From NCBI GenBank assembly GCA_014384025.1, contig JACNGQ010000337.1, positions 1-53,472 of the forward strand: a stretch of DNA of 53,472 nt, given 5' to 3'. Origin of the DNA: Planctomycetota bacterium. GTDB taxonomy: Bacteria > Planctomycetota > Phycisphaerae > Sedimentisphaerales > Anaerobacaceae. The notes under the pieces are model-generated. The model did no database searches. It was not told the DNA's origin and saw only the letters and a program-made list of their open reading frames with translations. This document shows positions 25,481-34,164 of this stretch, in pieces (the stretch's first letter is position 1; every line of letters starts with the position of its first letter). The position numbers and the translations under genes were made by a program.

Positions 25481-26828
25481 TTGCCTTAATATTTTCTGCT
25501 TTTTCCCGTACCTGCAAACTGTTCGTTTTTATTCCTTCAAAAGTCGTCGCTTTTTTGGGAATGTATCCGTACAGGGTAGCCGCTAACGAATACTGGGTTG
25601 CGAGAGATTCGCAAATTCCACTGGAAAGGTTGGCGAATAACTCATTTGCGAAAGCCGACTCACTTGGAGCATAAAAATCACAAGAAATATATTCCACTAA
25701 TTCGTCCACCAATCCTTCTCCGGCCTTAGTCAGTCCCAACAATTCATTCTGAAATCCAAGATGATTCTTAAACATGTCGCATAAAATTGCGTGAGCTTTC
25801 TCCAAATCATCAAAGTAAGCTCTTTCTATCTGGGTAGGGGATATGTTTATCCATGTTTCAGCAAGCTTTCTTTTTGCACGAATGAGATTTGCCAATACTG
25901 GTGGCCATACCAAATATTTCTGGTCCCTATTAACTGAATCAATAATACTGTTGAGCCAGTTGGTAACAGATAATTTATAAGAGAAAGAATTCGAAAGATT
26001 AGATTGCGAATGTTCTTTGATTAATATTTTCTTGGCTGACTTGTCATCTCTAATCTGAAAATTTGATAATCCTTTTTCTCTCGCCCAGATGTATGCATTT
26101 AATCTTTGAGCGAGGCGATATATATTTTCCTGGCTGCCTATGAACAACAATTTTGCATAAAATGCATGAATTCTGCGTAGTTTTTGTTCCCACTGTTTTG
26201 TTGACAATCCATAACCTGCACTGACAGTCTTCTCTAAGTTAACAAATTCAATATCGTTAATAGGAACGCTTCTTGTCTGTCCACATTTGTTTTTCAGGTA
26301 ATAGTGTACGAACTCCATACCTGTATCTGCCGCCCCTCGCCCAAAGCCTTCAGTCAGATGCAACCAGTTTTTAGTGAAAAAGCCAAGATGCTCTCCAGAG
26401 GGGCAGCAATCCACCAAACTGCACTTTCGATGTCTGTTCCCACTCACTCTCAGATAAAAAACATCGTCAGGGAACAGTCCGCGATATTTGCGAACAACAC
26501 TGTCCCAGCCCTTCGTTGCAAATCTGATCTCGTCATTAGGTACCCACACAAAATAAGTTTCCTCCGATATTATTTTTAATAGGTCATTTAAGGCAAGATA
26601 GATACTCCAGTAGCCATCAAGTTTTGGAGTTACAATATATCTGATCGAAAAAGGTCTGCGATGCTTCTCCATTTCCATGTAATCAATCATCTCTTGATGG
26701 TCATCATCCACCTTAACTAAAACCTCGAATGAGTCCATATTGTTTCCTGTCGATTCAAGATTATCGAATAGACCGCATAGCTTTTCTTTGTGTATCGATG
26801 CAGTAATTATGGAAACTAATTTAACCAT
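25467..26828 (-). CDS. Putative GT-A-like glycosyltransferase
   Basis: 453-residue protein. The N-terminal 220 residues resemble a GT-A nucleotide-sugar fold: it starts VKLVSIITASIHKEKLCGLF, has an acidic VKVDDDHQEM segment near residue 40 and a second acidic VPNDEIRFA near 100. The C-terminal half is helical and not recognised. RBS AAGGAG lies about 10 bases before the ATG. No signal peptide is seen. Context (heptose activation downstream, RmlC-like epimerase upstream) suggests it transfers one of the locally made sugars. Donor and acceptor are unknown. Confidence 0.7.
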   Translation of the reverse strand: MVKLVSIITASIHKEKLCGLFDNLESTGNNMDSFEVLVKVDDDHQEMIDYMEMEKHRRPFSIRYIVTPKLDGYWSIYLALNDLLKIISEETYFVWVPNDEIRFATKGWDSVVRKYRGLFPDDVFYLRVSGNRHRKCSLVDCCPSGEHLGFFTKNWLHLTEGFGRGAADTGMEFVHYYLKNKCGQTRSVPINDIEFVNLEKTVSAGYGLSTKQWEQKLRRIHAFYAKLLFIGSQENIYRLAQRLNAYIWAREKGLSNFQIRDDKSAKKILIKEHSQSNLSNSFSYKLSVTNWLNSIIDSVNRDQKYLVWPPVLANLIRAKRKLAETWINISPTQIERAYFDDLEKAHAILCDMFKNHLGFQNELLGLTKAGEGLVDELVEYISCDFYAPSESAFANELFANLSSGICESLATQYSLAATLYGYIPKKATTFEGIKTNSLQVREKAENIKATASG

Positions 26829-26915
26829 CCTACAATTTCTCCTTCTTTAATGATTTACCAGCCTGACAGTCTCACGACTTTTAAAAAATTGCTGAAGTAA
26901 ATCATATGTTATTGT

Positions 26916-27443
26916 TTAGTCATCCCTTTGCGATAATATCGGTTTCTCTATCGGCCACCAGATATTCAGCCGGGAATCGTCATATTTATATGTAAACTGT
27001 TTCGAACGATCATAATATGTCGATTGTTTATAATGAAAGATGGTCATATCACTTAAGACCAGATGGGCATTCCCGTACTTTGGAGGTACCAGCACCTGCA
27101 GCCGGTTCTTATCTGATAAAACAAAAGACTGCCATTTGCCGAAATATTTTGATTTGGTATCGCAGTTGACAACTACAAGATAAAATCTGCCGTACAAACA
27201 GGATATCAATTTCCATGTACAGTCATCACCGTGAATACCTCGCAATACGTTTTTGGTGGATACTGAAATGTCATCCTGGACAAACTTTATTTCAATCCCT
27301 TTTTCCTTGTACAGTGCCTTGTTGTATGTCTCGATATATTCTCCGCGGTGGTCTTCAAAAACATACGGCTTAATCAACAAGACTCCACCAAGTTCAGTTT
27401 CCGATACTTCTAATTTTACTTTGCAAAATAGTTCTTTTTGCAT
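26916..27443 (-). CDS. RmlC-like nucleotide-sugar 3,5-epimerase
   Basis: 175-residue cupin of the dTDP-4-dehydrorhamnose 3,5-epimerase family. Typical elements are FEDHRGEYIETYN, FVQDDISVSTKNVLRGIHGD with the catalytic His, a KLISCLYGRFYLVVVNCD strand, VPPKYGNAHLVLSD and a late YKYDDSRLNIWWP. Such enzymes act on 4-keto-6-deoxy sugars, including GDP-heptose intermediates in Campylobacter-type pathways. The reading HGDDCTW after the catalytic His, instead of HYQ, suggests a specificity unlike classical RmlC. The activity is inferred from the fold and from the nearby Gmd-like dehydratase. Confidence 0.82.
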   Translation of the reverse strand: MQKELFCKVKLEVSETELGGVLLIKPYVFEDHRGEYIETYNKALYKEKGIEIKFVQDDISVSTKNVLRGIHGDDCTWKLISCLYGRFYLVVVNCDTKSKYFGKWQSFVLSDKNRLQVLVPPKYGNAHLVLSDMTIFHYKQSTYYDRSKQFTYKYDDSRLNIWWPIEKPILSQRDD

Positions 27444-27462
27444 TGATATTCGTCCTTGTTAT

Positions 27463-28791
27463 TCACACAGCTTTCAACTCGTCGAAACGCGAATATGCTT
27501 CATCTTGATAACTGATAAGGTTCTCGTCTGAAACTTCAGACAGGTTAATTGCGACACTATCGTAGTAATTAAGCTTCTCCATCTGCTCAAAGCTCGTGGG
27601 ATCTACAAGCCCTCTTCTCACTGCCAGGTTATAGACCTTCGTGCCTGGATAGGGTGCAAGGATCATAAACTTGGACTGGTTGGCGTCAAGTTCGAAAGCG
27701 AAGTCTATCGTCTCTTTTATAGTCTCATGGGTATCGCCCGGCAAACCAATGATATAACTGGCTATTACGGGCAGCGATGCCTCTTTCATAATCTCCACAG
27801 CACGTCTTAGCTGTGCCTTGGTCTCCTTTTTTCCGATTCTCTTCAGTATTTCGTCATTACCACTTTCAACACCAATAGCCGCAAAAGAACACCCTGAATC
27901 TCTGAGGACTGCAGCAAGGTCTTCAGAGAGTGAATCGGCACGTATCTGGACGGTGTAATTTATATTAATCCTTTCTTCAATTATGCTGTTGCAAATGGCT
28001 ATAGCTCTTTTCTTGTTAGATGCAAATGAGTCGTCCCAGAACATTAAGTTGTTTATGTCAAGCACGTTAACGATATGGCGAATTTCTTCCATTACATTTT
28101 CTACAGATCTTAATCTGAGCTTCCTCCTCCACGTAACACATGACGCACAGAAACTGCAATCGTAAGGACAACCTCTTCCTGAAAACATAGCGAGATGGTT
28201 ACCTTCGAAATATGCCGGGTCAAGATATTCTTTAAGTTCCATAAGATCCCATGCGGGAAAATGCAACTCATCAAGGTTTCTTATAAATGGACGAACTTCA
28301 TTGACTTTAGTGGTGCCATTGTCTCTATAAACTAGGTTTTTTACAGCCGATACTGTGTGTCCTTTTTCCAAAGTATTAAGAAGCTCAAGAAGTGCTTCTT
28401 CACCCTCTCCGATTATTCCGAACGAGATACCATCATAAATAGTGGTCTGAGGAGAACCTGTTACGTGAGGACCGCCTACGATGATGACAACTTCCGGTTT
28501 CAATTGTTTTATCTGCTGTGCCATTCTTACAACTGTCGGATATCTCGGCGTGAGAGTTGTGATACAAACGTACTTGGGTGATTCCGCTAATACAATATCG
28601 GCCATCTCTGCTGGAGATAAGGCCTCCTTTGTTTCCAAATCGACGAGTGAACACTCATAATCCCCTCTTTCCCGTATAAAAGAAGCGAGAAGCGAAATGT
28701 TTAAGGGGCAACGTATTACTCCTTGTTTTTTCCACTGGCTCGACTTTTGGAGATTAGGGGGTCTTACGAATACTACCTTTTCACTAATCAC
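27463..28791 (-). CDS. B12-binding-domain radical SAM protein
   Basis: About 442 residues. An N-terminal cobalamin-binding-type Rossmann domain (CSLVDLETKEALS, VVIIVGGPHVTGSP, GIIGEGEEALLELL) is followed by a radical SAM domain with the iron-sulfur motif CPYDCSFC (GRGCPYDCSFCASC). Members of this family do methylations, cyclisations or rearrangements at unreactive carbons, sometimes on sugars. The frame is open from a TTG at 28800. GTG 28791 is the better start because AGAGGA lies 9 bases upstream. It overlaps the preceding SDR gene. The substrate is unknown; a nucleotide sugar or glycan is plausible from context. Confidence 0.85.
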   Translation of the reverse strand: MISEKVVFVRPPNLQKSSQWKKQGVIRCPLNISLLASFIRERGDYECSLVDLETKEALSPAEMADIVLAESPKYVCITTLTPRYPTVVRMAQQIKQLKPEVVIIVGGPHVTGSPQTTIYDGISFGIIGEGEEALLELLNTLEKGHTVSAVKNLVYRDNGTTKVNEVRPFIRNLDELHFPAWDLMELKEYLDPAYFEGNHLAMFSGRGCPYDCSFCASCVTWRRKLRLRSVENVMEEIRHIVNVLDINNLMFWDDSFASNKKRAIAICNSIIEERININYTVQIRADSLSEDLAAVLRDSGCSFAAIGVESGNDEILKRIGKKETKAQLRRAVEIMKEASLPVIASYIIGLPGDTHETIKETIDFAFELDANQSKFMILAPYPGTKVYNLAVRRGLVDPTSFEQMEKLNYYDSVAINLSEVSDENLISYQDEAYSRFDELKAV

Positions 28792-28796
28792 GATAA

Positions 28797-29810
28797 TCAA
28801 TCCTCTGAAATTACACTATATCTTTTTATTGTTTTGGAATTATTTGTACTGTACCATTTCATTGTTTTTTCAATACCGTCATCAAGGCTCACCTTTGGTG
28901 ACCATCCGAGCATGGATTTGGCTTGCTGTATACTTGTGACCCTGTATTTCTCTCCTACAGGCTTAGTTATGTCCCATTTGATATCTATCTTTTTGTCGAG
29001 TATCCGTTCAGCGTGCTGAACGATTGTCTCGGCTACGGTTTTGATGGTCATGGGTTCTCCGCTTCCGACATTTAACGGAGGGAGCTCTTTTTTTTCAATC
29101 ATTAGTATCATGAAATCAGCTACATCATCGGCAAAGACAAAATCCCTGATTGCAGTGCCATCACCCCATACAGTCAAAGGATTTTCACCCTCAAGTACAC
29201 GGTATATAAGTGACGGGATGATCAAGGCCGATGTGCTATTGAAGTTATCATAAGGACCATATGTATTGCCAGGACGAACTGTCAAGAAATTCCTGATATC
29301 ATACTGAAGTTTATAAGCCTGAATCTGCAATTCACCGACAAGTTTTGAAATGCCGCCGAATCTATCTGAAGGGTGGGGAAGCCCTGAAAAGGCATTTTCC
29401 TCTTCAAAAACTCGCGCTGGTGGGTAAATACATACGCTGCTTGTATATAAAAAACGCTCTACCTGAGCGTTCCTTGCAGTTTCCATTATCTGGATATTCA
29501 TCAAAATATTTTTAAGCAAAAGCGTGGATGCCTTTGTGTAAGCTACACCTATTCCTCCCTTAATTCCCGCAAGATGAAACACTATGTCAATATCTTTTAA
29601 TACTCTCTCGCAGATCCCCTTTTCACAAATATCACCCTTTACGAACTCTATGTTGTCTTTAAAAGGTGAGTGGTCATCAAGGCTTACTGCTCTCACATTT
29701 GCCCCCATTTTGTCTAATTTTCTTACAAGGGGAATTCCTATAAGCCCGGTTCCGCCAGTAACCAGGACATTTCTGCCGGAAAAGCTTTTTAAAACTTTCT
29801 CCTGAATCAT
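28797..29810 (-). CDS. SDR-family NAD-dependent sugar epimerase/reductase A
   Basis: 337-residue extended short-chain dehydrogenase resembling GDP-fucose synthase and GDP-mannose epimerases. The NAD-binding loop is GGTGLIG near residue 20. The SSVCIYPPARVFEEE and VRPGNTYGPYDNFN segments are family-typical, as is the DFVFADDVADF motif. The catalytic YxxxK is altered: the sequence reads RFGGISK, placing Gly where Tyr is expected. RBS AAGGA precedes the ATG. It overlaps the start region of the radical SAM gene. It could use a displaced residue, or act as an epimerase or partner subunit. Confidence 0.85.
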   Translation of the reverse strand: MIQEKVLKSFSGRNVLVTGGTGLIGIPLVRKLDKMGANVRAVSLDDHSPFKDNIEFVKGDICEKGICERVLKDIDIVFHLAGIKGGIGVAYTKASTLLLKNILMNIQIMETARNAQVERFLYTSSVCIYPPARVFEEENAFSGLPHPSDRFGGISKLVGELQIQAYKLQYDIRNFLTVRPGNTYGPYDNFNSTSALIIPSLIYRVLEGENPLTVWGDGTAIRDFVFADDVADFMILMIEKKELPPLNVGSGEPMTIKTVAETIVQHAERILDKKIDIKWDITKPVGEKYRVTSIQQAKSMLGWSPKVSLDDGIEKTMKWYSTNNSKTIKRYSVISED

Positions 29811-29835
29811 ACTTTAGTTCCTTGTTTTTTGATTT

Positions 29836-30801
29836 TCAAAGAGGTCTCCATATTATCAACGAGGCCTCATGAATAATTCCGCCCAGGAAAGGACGGTATG
29901 CCTGGAGAATTTCTATTTTGTTTTGCTTTTCAAGTTCCCGCAAAGCTGTCATATAGCCGGAAAGATAATTCCTTTTACTTGAATAGAGCAACGCCAGATA
30001 ATCGAGCAAATTATCCTCGTCATAAAATTCCAAAATCGGCTCATAATTAACCACAATATCAGGTTTGGCTGCTATGATAAAAGATAGCAGCTTATCATGC
30101 TTTTCGCCCAATTGTTCGAGAGAATGTATGGTTGTCACAGCGCTATTGGGCTTCAAGACAATGTCCGGCGAAGGATTAAGCATATCGAAAATAAAGCCCT
30201 CAATATTTCTATCCAGAGTTTCGGATAATTTTTGTGCAATTTTTACGGATGGTTCCACCCAATCCAGCCCATAAAGCCTTTTTGAGGGAAACATATCGGA
30301 CAGCATCAGCAGGTTCTGGCAACTGCCGCATCCAAACTCGTAGATGTTTTCATATTCGCAAAGGTATTTACTGAAGATGATGTATCTTGAAAGAACGAAT
30401 AAGTCGTATTCAATATCATTGTTTTCAGGGATTATCAGTTTATTATCATATCGAAAGAATTGGCTCCCACGAAAGTACTTAGCTTTTAATATTTCTAAAT
30501 CTATTCCACTTTGAAGTATCGATTGCAGGTTTTCATCCCATCCTTTGTTCCAGGCCTGAAAGTTTTCTTCCATGGACCGAGCAACCTCTGGCGTATTTAG
30601 GAGCTTCAGAATATAGAGTATGTATTCGGCTAACTCCTTTTTGTCTGCTTCGTGGTAACTTGTGTTCACCCGGTCAATTCCTGATAAGAACTGTTCGGGC
30701 AACTGGTCATAGTGAATTTTGAACATACGGGAAAAATCTTCCCGCTCGATTATTCTTTTTTCAACCATCTGTTTTCCAGAAATCAAGTTCAAATATTTCA
30801 T
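29836..30801 (-). CDS. SAM-dependent methyltransferase-like protein
   Basis: About 321 residues. A helical N-terminal region (1-150) precedes a class I methyltransferase fold with motif I EFGCGSCQNLLML near residue 158 and the acidic end of strand 2 in LYGLDWVEPS. The C-terminal part ends SLIIWRPL. The frame is open from a TTG at 30804. The ATG at 30801 overlaps the stop of the upstream SDR gene (TGATG) and has no separate ribosome site, so translation is probably coupled. Presumably it methylates a sugar of the flagellar glycan. The substrate is not determinable. Confidence 0.7.
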   Translation of the reverse strand: MKYLNLISGKQMVEKRIIEREDFSRMFKIHYDQLPEQFLSGIDRVNTSYHEADKKELAEYILYILKLLNTPEVARSMEENFQAWNKGWDENLQSILQSGIDLEILKAKYFRGSQFFRYDNKLIIPENNDIEYDLFVLSRYIIFSKYLCEYENIYEFGCGSCQNLLMLSDMFPSKRLYGLDWVEPSVKIAQKLSETLDRNIEGFIFDMLNPSPDIVLKPNSAVTTIHSLEQLGEKHDKLLSFIIAAKPDIVVNYEPILEFYDEDNLLDYLALLYSSKRNYLSGYMTALRELEKQNKIEILQAYRPFLGGIIHEASLIIWRPL

Positions 30802-31757
30802 CAATTATTAGCCATCTGTTTGAACCATCGTACAGTATCGTTCAGACCCTCTTTTAGGGAAATTTCCGGTTCATACCCAAGTATTACTTTGGCTTTTGAG
30901 GTATCAACGATTCTAAATGGTATTGCCGTAGGCTTAGAAGTATTGAACACGACCTTTGCATCCTTATAATCAGCGGCTTCAAGGATTTGCTGGACAATTT
31001 CTTTAATGGTAACAACTTTGCCATAGCCAATATTAACAGCGTCGCATACCGCATGTTTTTCAAGCATAAGCAGACATCCTCGTGCAAGGTCACGCACATG
31101 AAGAAAATCACGTACTTCCTCTCCGCTGCCCCATACTTCATAGGGGTCCAAGCGTTCAACCGCCTTGCGGACAAGCGCTGGGACAACATGACTTGTTGCT
31201 GGGTCGAAATTATCAAATTGTCCGTACACCGCTGTAGGGCGTACAATAGCTATTTTCATATCTGATTTTGATGCGACAAATTCCGCAATGCGTTCCAGAT
31301 AGCGCCTCATCCATCCATAGCCGAAGTAACTTGCATGTGTAGGTCCTGCCCAGAATTCTTCTTCCTTTACAGGATGTTCCTTAGCGGGATAGCCTGTGCT
31401 GCTGCTGAAAATCAAAAATCGTTTCACTCCGGTAGCCCAGGCTGCCTCTAACATCCGGACTGTAAGAACCAGATTCGTTGTAATGGCCGATATTGGATTA
31501 CCTGCTGTAACACCTGCCCCGGCGACTGCACCTGCGGTGTGAAAGACAAAATCAATGTTGCGAACCGCCCGCAGGCAATCCTCCGGAGATGTTAGATCAG
31601 CTTCTATCGTCTCAATGTGTTCACTGGTAATAAGAGGTTGTCTTTTGTGTATCGGAATACGTATCTGAGCCTTGTATTTCAATAGTTCCTGAACGATATG
31701 CGTCCCGACAAAACCTGCTCCACCGGTAACTAGTACATTTTTGCCGTCATAAAACAT
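30801..31757 (-). CDS. SDR-family NAD-dependent sugar epimerase/reductase B
   Basis: About 318 residues starting MFYDGKNVLVTGGAGFVGTH. The frame is open from 31787, but ATG 31757 has AGGG 7 bases upstream and fits the family start. It has SSSTGYPAKEHPV, VRPTAVYGQFDNFDP and DFLHVRDLARG motifs, clearly paralogous to the SDRs at 28797 and 34161. The catalytic pair reads YGWMR, keeping the Tyr but with Arg in place of Lys. It overlaps the end of the transketolase C-terminal subunit gene by 11 bases. Probably a nucleotide-sugar reductase or epimerase. Confidence 0.85.
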   Translation of the reverse strand: MFYDGKNVLVTGGAGFVGTHIVQELLKYKAQIRIPIHKRQPLITSEHIETIEADLTSPEDCLRAVRNIDFVFHTAGAVAGAGVTAGNPISAITTNLVLTVRMLEAAWATGVKRFLIFSSSTGYPAKEHPVKEEEFWAGPTHASYFGYGWMRRYLERIAEFVASKSDMKIAIVRPTAVYGQFDNFDPATSHVVPALVRKAVERLDPYEVWGSGEEVRDFLHVRDLARGCLLMLEKHAVCDAVNIGYGKVVTIKEIVQQILEAADYKDAKVVFNTSKPTAIPFRIVDTSKAKVILGYEPEISLKEGLNDTVRWFKQMANN

Positions 31758-32643
31758 TTGTAACCCTACTATTATGGTGTTCTGCAATATACTTTTGTAT
31801 TGTTTTGTTTATAGCCAGTGAATCTAGCCCCAAGCACTTCCTGGCATCGTTAACTGTTCCATACGAGCAATAAAATTGCCCTTGAAAACCGTACGGAAAA
31901 ACAGTCAGGCCCGGCACCTCACATACTGCTTCATATAAACCGAAAGCATCGTGAATGACTACGATAGTCGTATGCCCGAATGCTTCTATTATTTCCCTGT
32001 CAATCGGTTTTATTGTGTGGAAGTAAACAAGATTGACATCAAGCTGTCTGCACGCTTCAAAAACATTCCCAAGAATCGGCCCTGCTGTCATCACTGTAAC
32101 AGGGGAATTTGTATTTTTTAACACAACAGCCTTGCCAAACGTAACAGGAATGTCAATATTATGCGGATTGTCCGAAAGCCTGAAATAGGAAGGGTACCCA
32201 TTATTATATTGGCTACGAATCAAAATATCAACTTCTTTGACGGAACCTGGCTGCATAACTTCCATATCAGGTAATAAGCGTAATAGGGCAAGGTCTGTAT
32301 AAGCGTGATGAGTTGCTCCATCCCAGGCATAATCGAACGATGCACCACAAGATACTATATTACCGCCGAACTGATTGTAACACATATCGAGTTTGATCTG
32401 TTCGAAACTTCTCTCAGTGATAAAAGGGGCGATAGTATGGACAACCGGATAAAATCCTTGTGAACTTAGGCCGGCACCAACGCTTATCAGTGTATTCTCA
32501 CAAATGCCAATGTTATAAAACCTGTCAGGATATTTTTCTTTAAAATCCTTGAACAGATAAACACTGACATCTCCGAGTAACATGACAATTCTGTCGTCAT
32601 AAGCTGCCAGAGCAGTTACTGTATTTTTAAATTGACGCCTCAT
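31747..32643 (-). CDS. Split transketolase, C-terminal subunit
   Basis: 298 residues covering the pyrimidine-binding and C-terminal domains. The catalytic Glu region is NIGICENTLISVGAGLSSQG. ITERSFEQIKLDMCYN and DGATHHAYTDLALLR are typical of transketolase and DXPS-type enzymes. The partner TPP-binding subunit is encoded immediately upstream and overlaps by 17 bases. Together they would transfer a two-carbon ketol unit. Close coupling with sugar genes suggests a specialised role such as supplying sedoheptulose 7-phosphate or branching a sugar. Confidence 0.88.
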   Translation of the reverse strand: MRRQFKNTVTALAAYDDRIVMLLGDVSVYLFKDFKEKYPDRFYNIGICENTLISVGAGLSSQGFYPVVHTIAPFITERSFEQIKLDMCYNQFGGNIVSCGASFDYAWDGATHHAYTDLALLRLLPDMEVMQPGSVKEVDILIRSQYNNGYPSYFRLSDNPHNIDIPVTFGKAVVLKNTNSPVTVMTAGPILGNVFEACRQLDVNLVYFHTIKPIDREIIEAFGHTTIVVIHDAFGLYEAVCEVPGLTVFPYGFQGQFYCSYGTVNDARKCLGLDSLAINKTIQKYIAEHHNSRVTNVL

Positions 32644-33409
32644 TCAATTCCTTAATCAACACATCAAATTCTGAATCAGTTGGTGATTTCCTGTGCCACT
32701 GGTACTGGTTATCAACAAGCGTTTGACATCCATATCCTTTCTTTGTGTCCGCTACGATAACCTTGACCTTATCTTGTTGTTTGGCAATCTCGGTTTTCAA
32801 AGTCTCTATATTATGGCCATTGACCTGTGAAACTTCACAGCCGAAGGCCTTGAAACGTTCGGTCGGATTATGTATTTGTAATCCCCTTGAGTGAGACATA
32901 TTATTGTCATAAATAACGGTAAGGTCATTTAGCTTAAGATTGGTTGCGACCATTATTGCTTCCCATACGGAGCCTTCATTTGATTCTCCATCACCGATAA
33001 GAGCATATACTTTCCGCGAATTCTTTTTAATTTTGAATGCCAGTGCTATTCCGACTGCGAGCCCTATTCCGTGCCCCAGCGAACCCGTTGATGCCTCAAT
33101 TCCTGGCACTTTAAGTCTATCGGCGTGACAACCGAAATCAGACATAAATGAACCAAATGAATGAACCGGACCGATATCGAAATACCCGAACTGAGCTAAA
33201 ACAACATAATGGGCAAGGGCTGCATGTCCTTTGCTCAGAATAAATATGTCTCTTTGGTTCCATGAAGGATTCTTGGGATTATGTCTGATGGTGCTGTAGA
33301 GAGCGTATAGAATATCCACCACGGAAAAGCAGGTTGGTATATGCCCATGTCCGCTTTCTCTGGAGATAGCAAGTATGGATTTTCTAATATTTTTACAATC
33401 AGGTATCAT
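32627..33409 (-). CDS. Split transketolase, N-terminal (TPP-binding) subunit
   Basis: 260 residues with the thiamine diphosphate motif GDGESNEGSVWEAIMVA and its trailing NN (VIYDNN). Also present are GHIPTCFSVVDILYALY near the N-terminus and ASTGSLGHGIGLAVGIALA. The start overlaps the upstream methyltransferase stop (ATGA). It pairs with the C-terminal subunit downstream. Split two-gene transketolases are common in archaea and some bacteria and frequent in secondary-sugar clusters. Confidence 0.9.
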   Translation of the reverse strand: MIPDCKNIRKSILAISRESGHGHIPTCFSVVDILYALYSTIRHNPKNPSWNQRDIFILSKGHAALAHYVVLAQFGYFDIGPVHSFGSFMSDFGCHADRLKVPGIEASTGSLGHGIGLAVGIALAFKIKKNSRKVYALIGDGESNEGSVWEAIMVATNLKLNDLTVIYDNNMSHSRGLQIHNPTERFKAFGCEVSQVNGHNIETLKTEIAKQQDKVKVIVADTKKGYGCQTLVDNQYQWHRKSPTDSEFDVLIKELNEASI

Positions 33410-34164
33410 TCTATTTCTATATATGAAACTCTCGATGTCATAGGGAAACGTTTGATTCTTACGTTATTTAGGCCGAGGACTTCGCGCAGGGCGATTGTTT
33501 CGCCGGGGAAGATATCATCACACAGTTCGTCAAATACAAGGATGCTGCCTTTGCATAAGTGGGATTTGACGCTTTCAAGTGCGACCTTTGTAGGCTTATA
33601 GATGTCGAAGTCGAAAATTACCAGCGAAATGATTGTTTCGGGATTGTCATTGAAATATTCTGGGATAGTCCGGACGGCGTCGCCTTTGACAAGTTCATAT
33701 TTTTTCAGATGTGAGATAGGATTGAGCTGTTCCTGCAGGCTTAAAATTGTGTCGAGATATTTTTCGTAATCGTCGGCGACGGAAAAAGAGCCGTCTGTAC
33801 ATTTGCATTTTTCCCCGTCCTGTTCACATATTCCTTTGAAACCGCGGAATGTGTCGAATCCAATTATTTTTCTGTGTCGGTTGAAGGGTTCGAATATCCC
33901 TCGCAGCGCGGACATCAGTGACAGTGTCTGTCCCCATCTTACGCCGAATTCGATAATTACGCCATGAGTTGTGAGTATTTGTTTGTATATCTCATAAAAA
34001 AAGAGAATGCGTGCAAGATTCTTGGAAGTTAAAAACAAGCCAAGGTTTGCCAGTATTTCGTCGTCCGGCAGAGGAGCAAATTTGAAATGTTGGACGAACT
34101 GAGCATTTGCATCCTTTTCTTGTGAGCTTGAGAGTATAATTGCCTCGTGCTTTTCGGTTTTCAT
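33406..34164 (-). CDS. TylF/MycF-like O-methyltransferase
   Basis: About 252 residues. A class I methyltransferase with motif I IIEFGVRWGQTLSLMSALRG and FDTFRGFKG, the pattern of the TylF/MycF/macrocin sugar O-methyltransferases. A later VIFDFDIYKPTKVALES and LVFDELCDD hold the metal-binding acidic residues. A GTG at 34173 is possible, but ATG 34164 has GGTGGAAG upstream and a 4-base ATGA overlap with the preceding SDR. It probably O-methylates a nucleotide sugar or glycan residue. Confidence 0.8.
   Translation of the reverse strand: MKTEKHEAIILSSSQEKDANAQFVQHFKFAPLPDDEILANLGLFLTSKNLARILFFYEIYKQILTTHGVIIEFGVRWGQTLSLMSALRGIFEPFNRHRKIIGFDTFRGFKGICEQDGEKCKCTDGSFSVADDYEKYLDTILSLQEQLNPISHLKKYELVKGDAVRTIPEYFNDNPETIISLVIFDFDIYKPTKVALESVKSHLCKGSILVFDELCDDIFPGETIALREVLGLNNVRIKRFPMTSRVSYIEIE

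Noticed and set aside
30884-31246. 120-codon alternative frame inside the SDR gene at 30801
   Set aside because: The SDR motifs are intact in the main frame. The alternative has no recognisable pattern.
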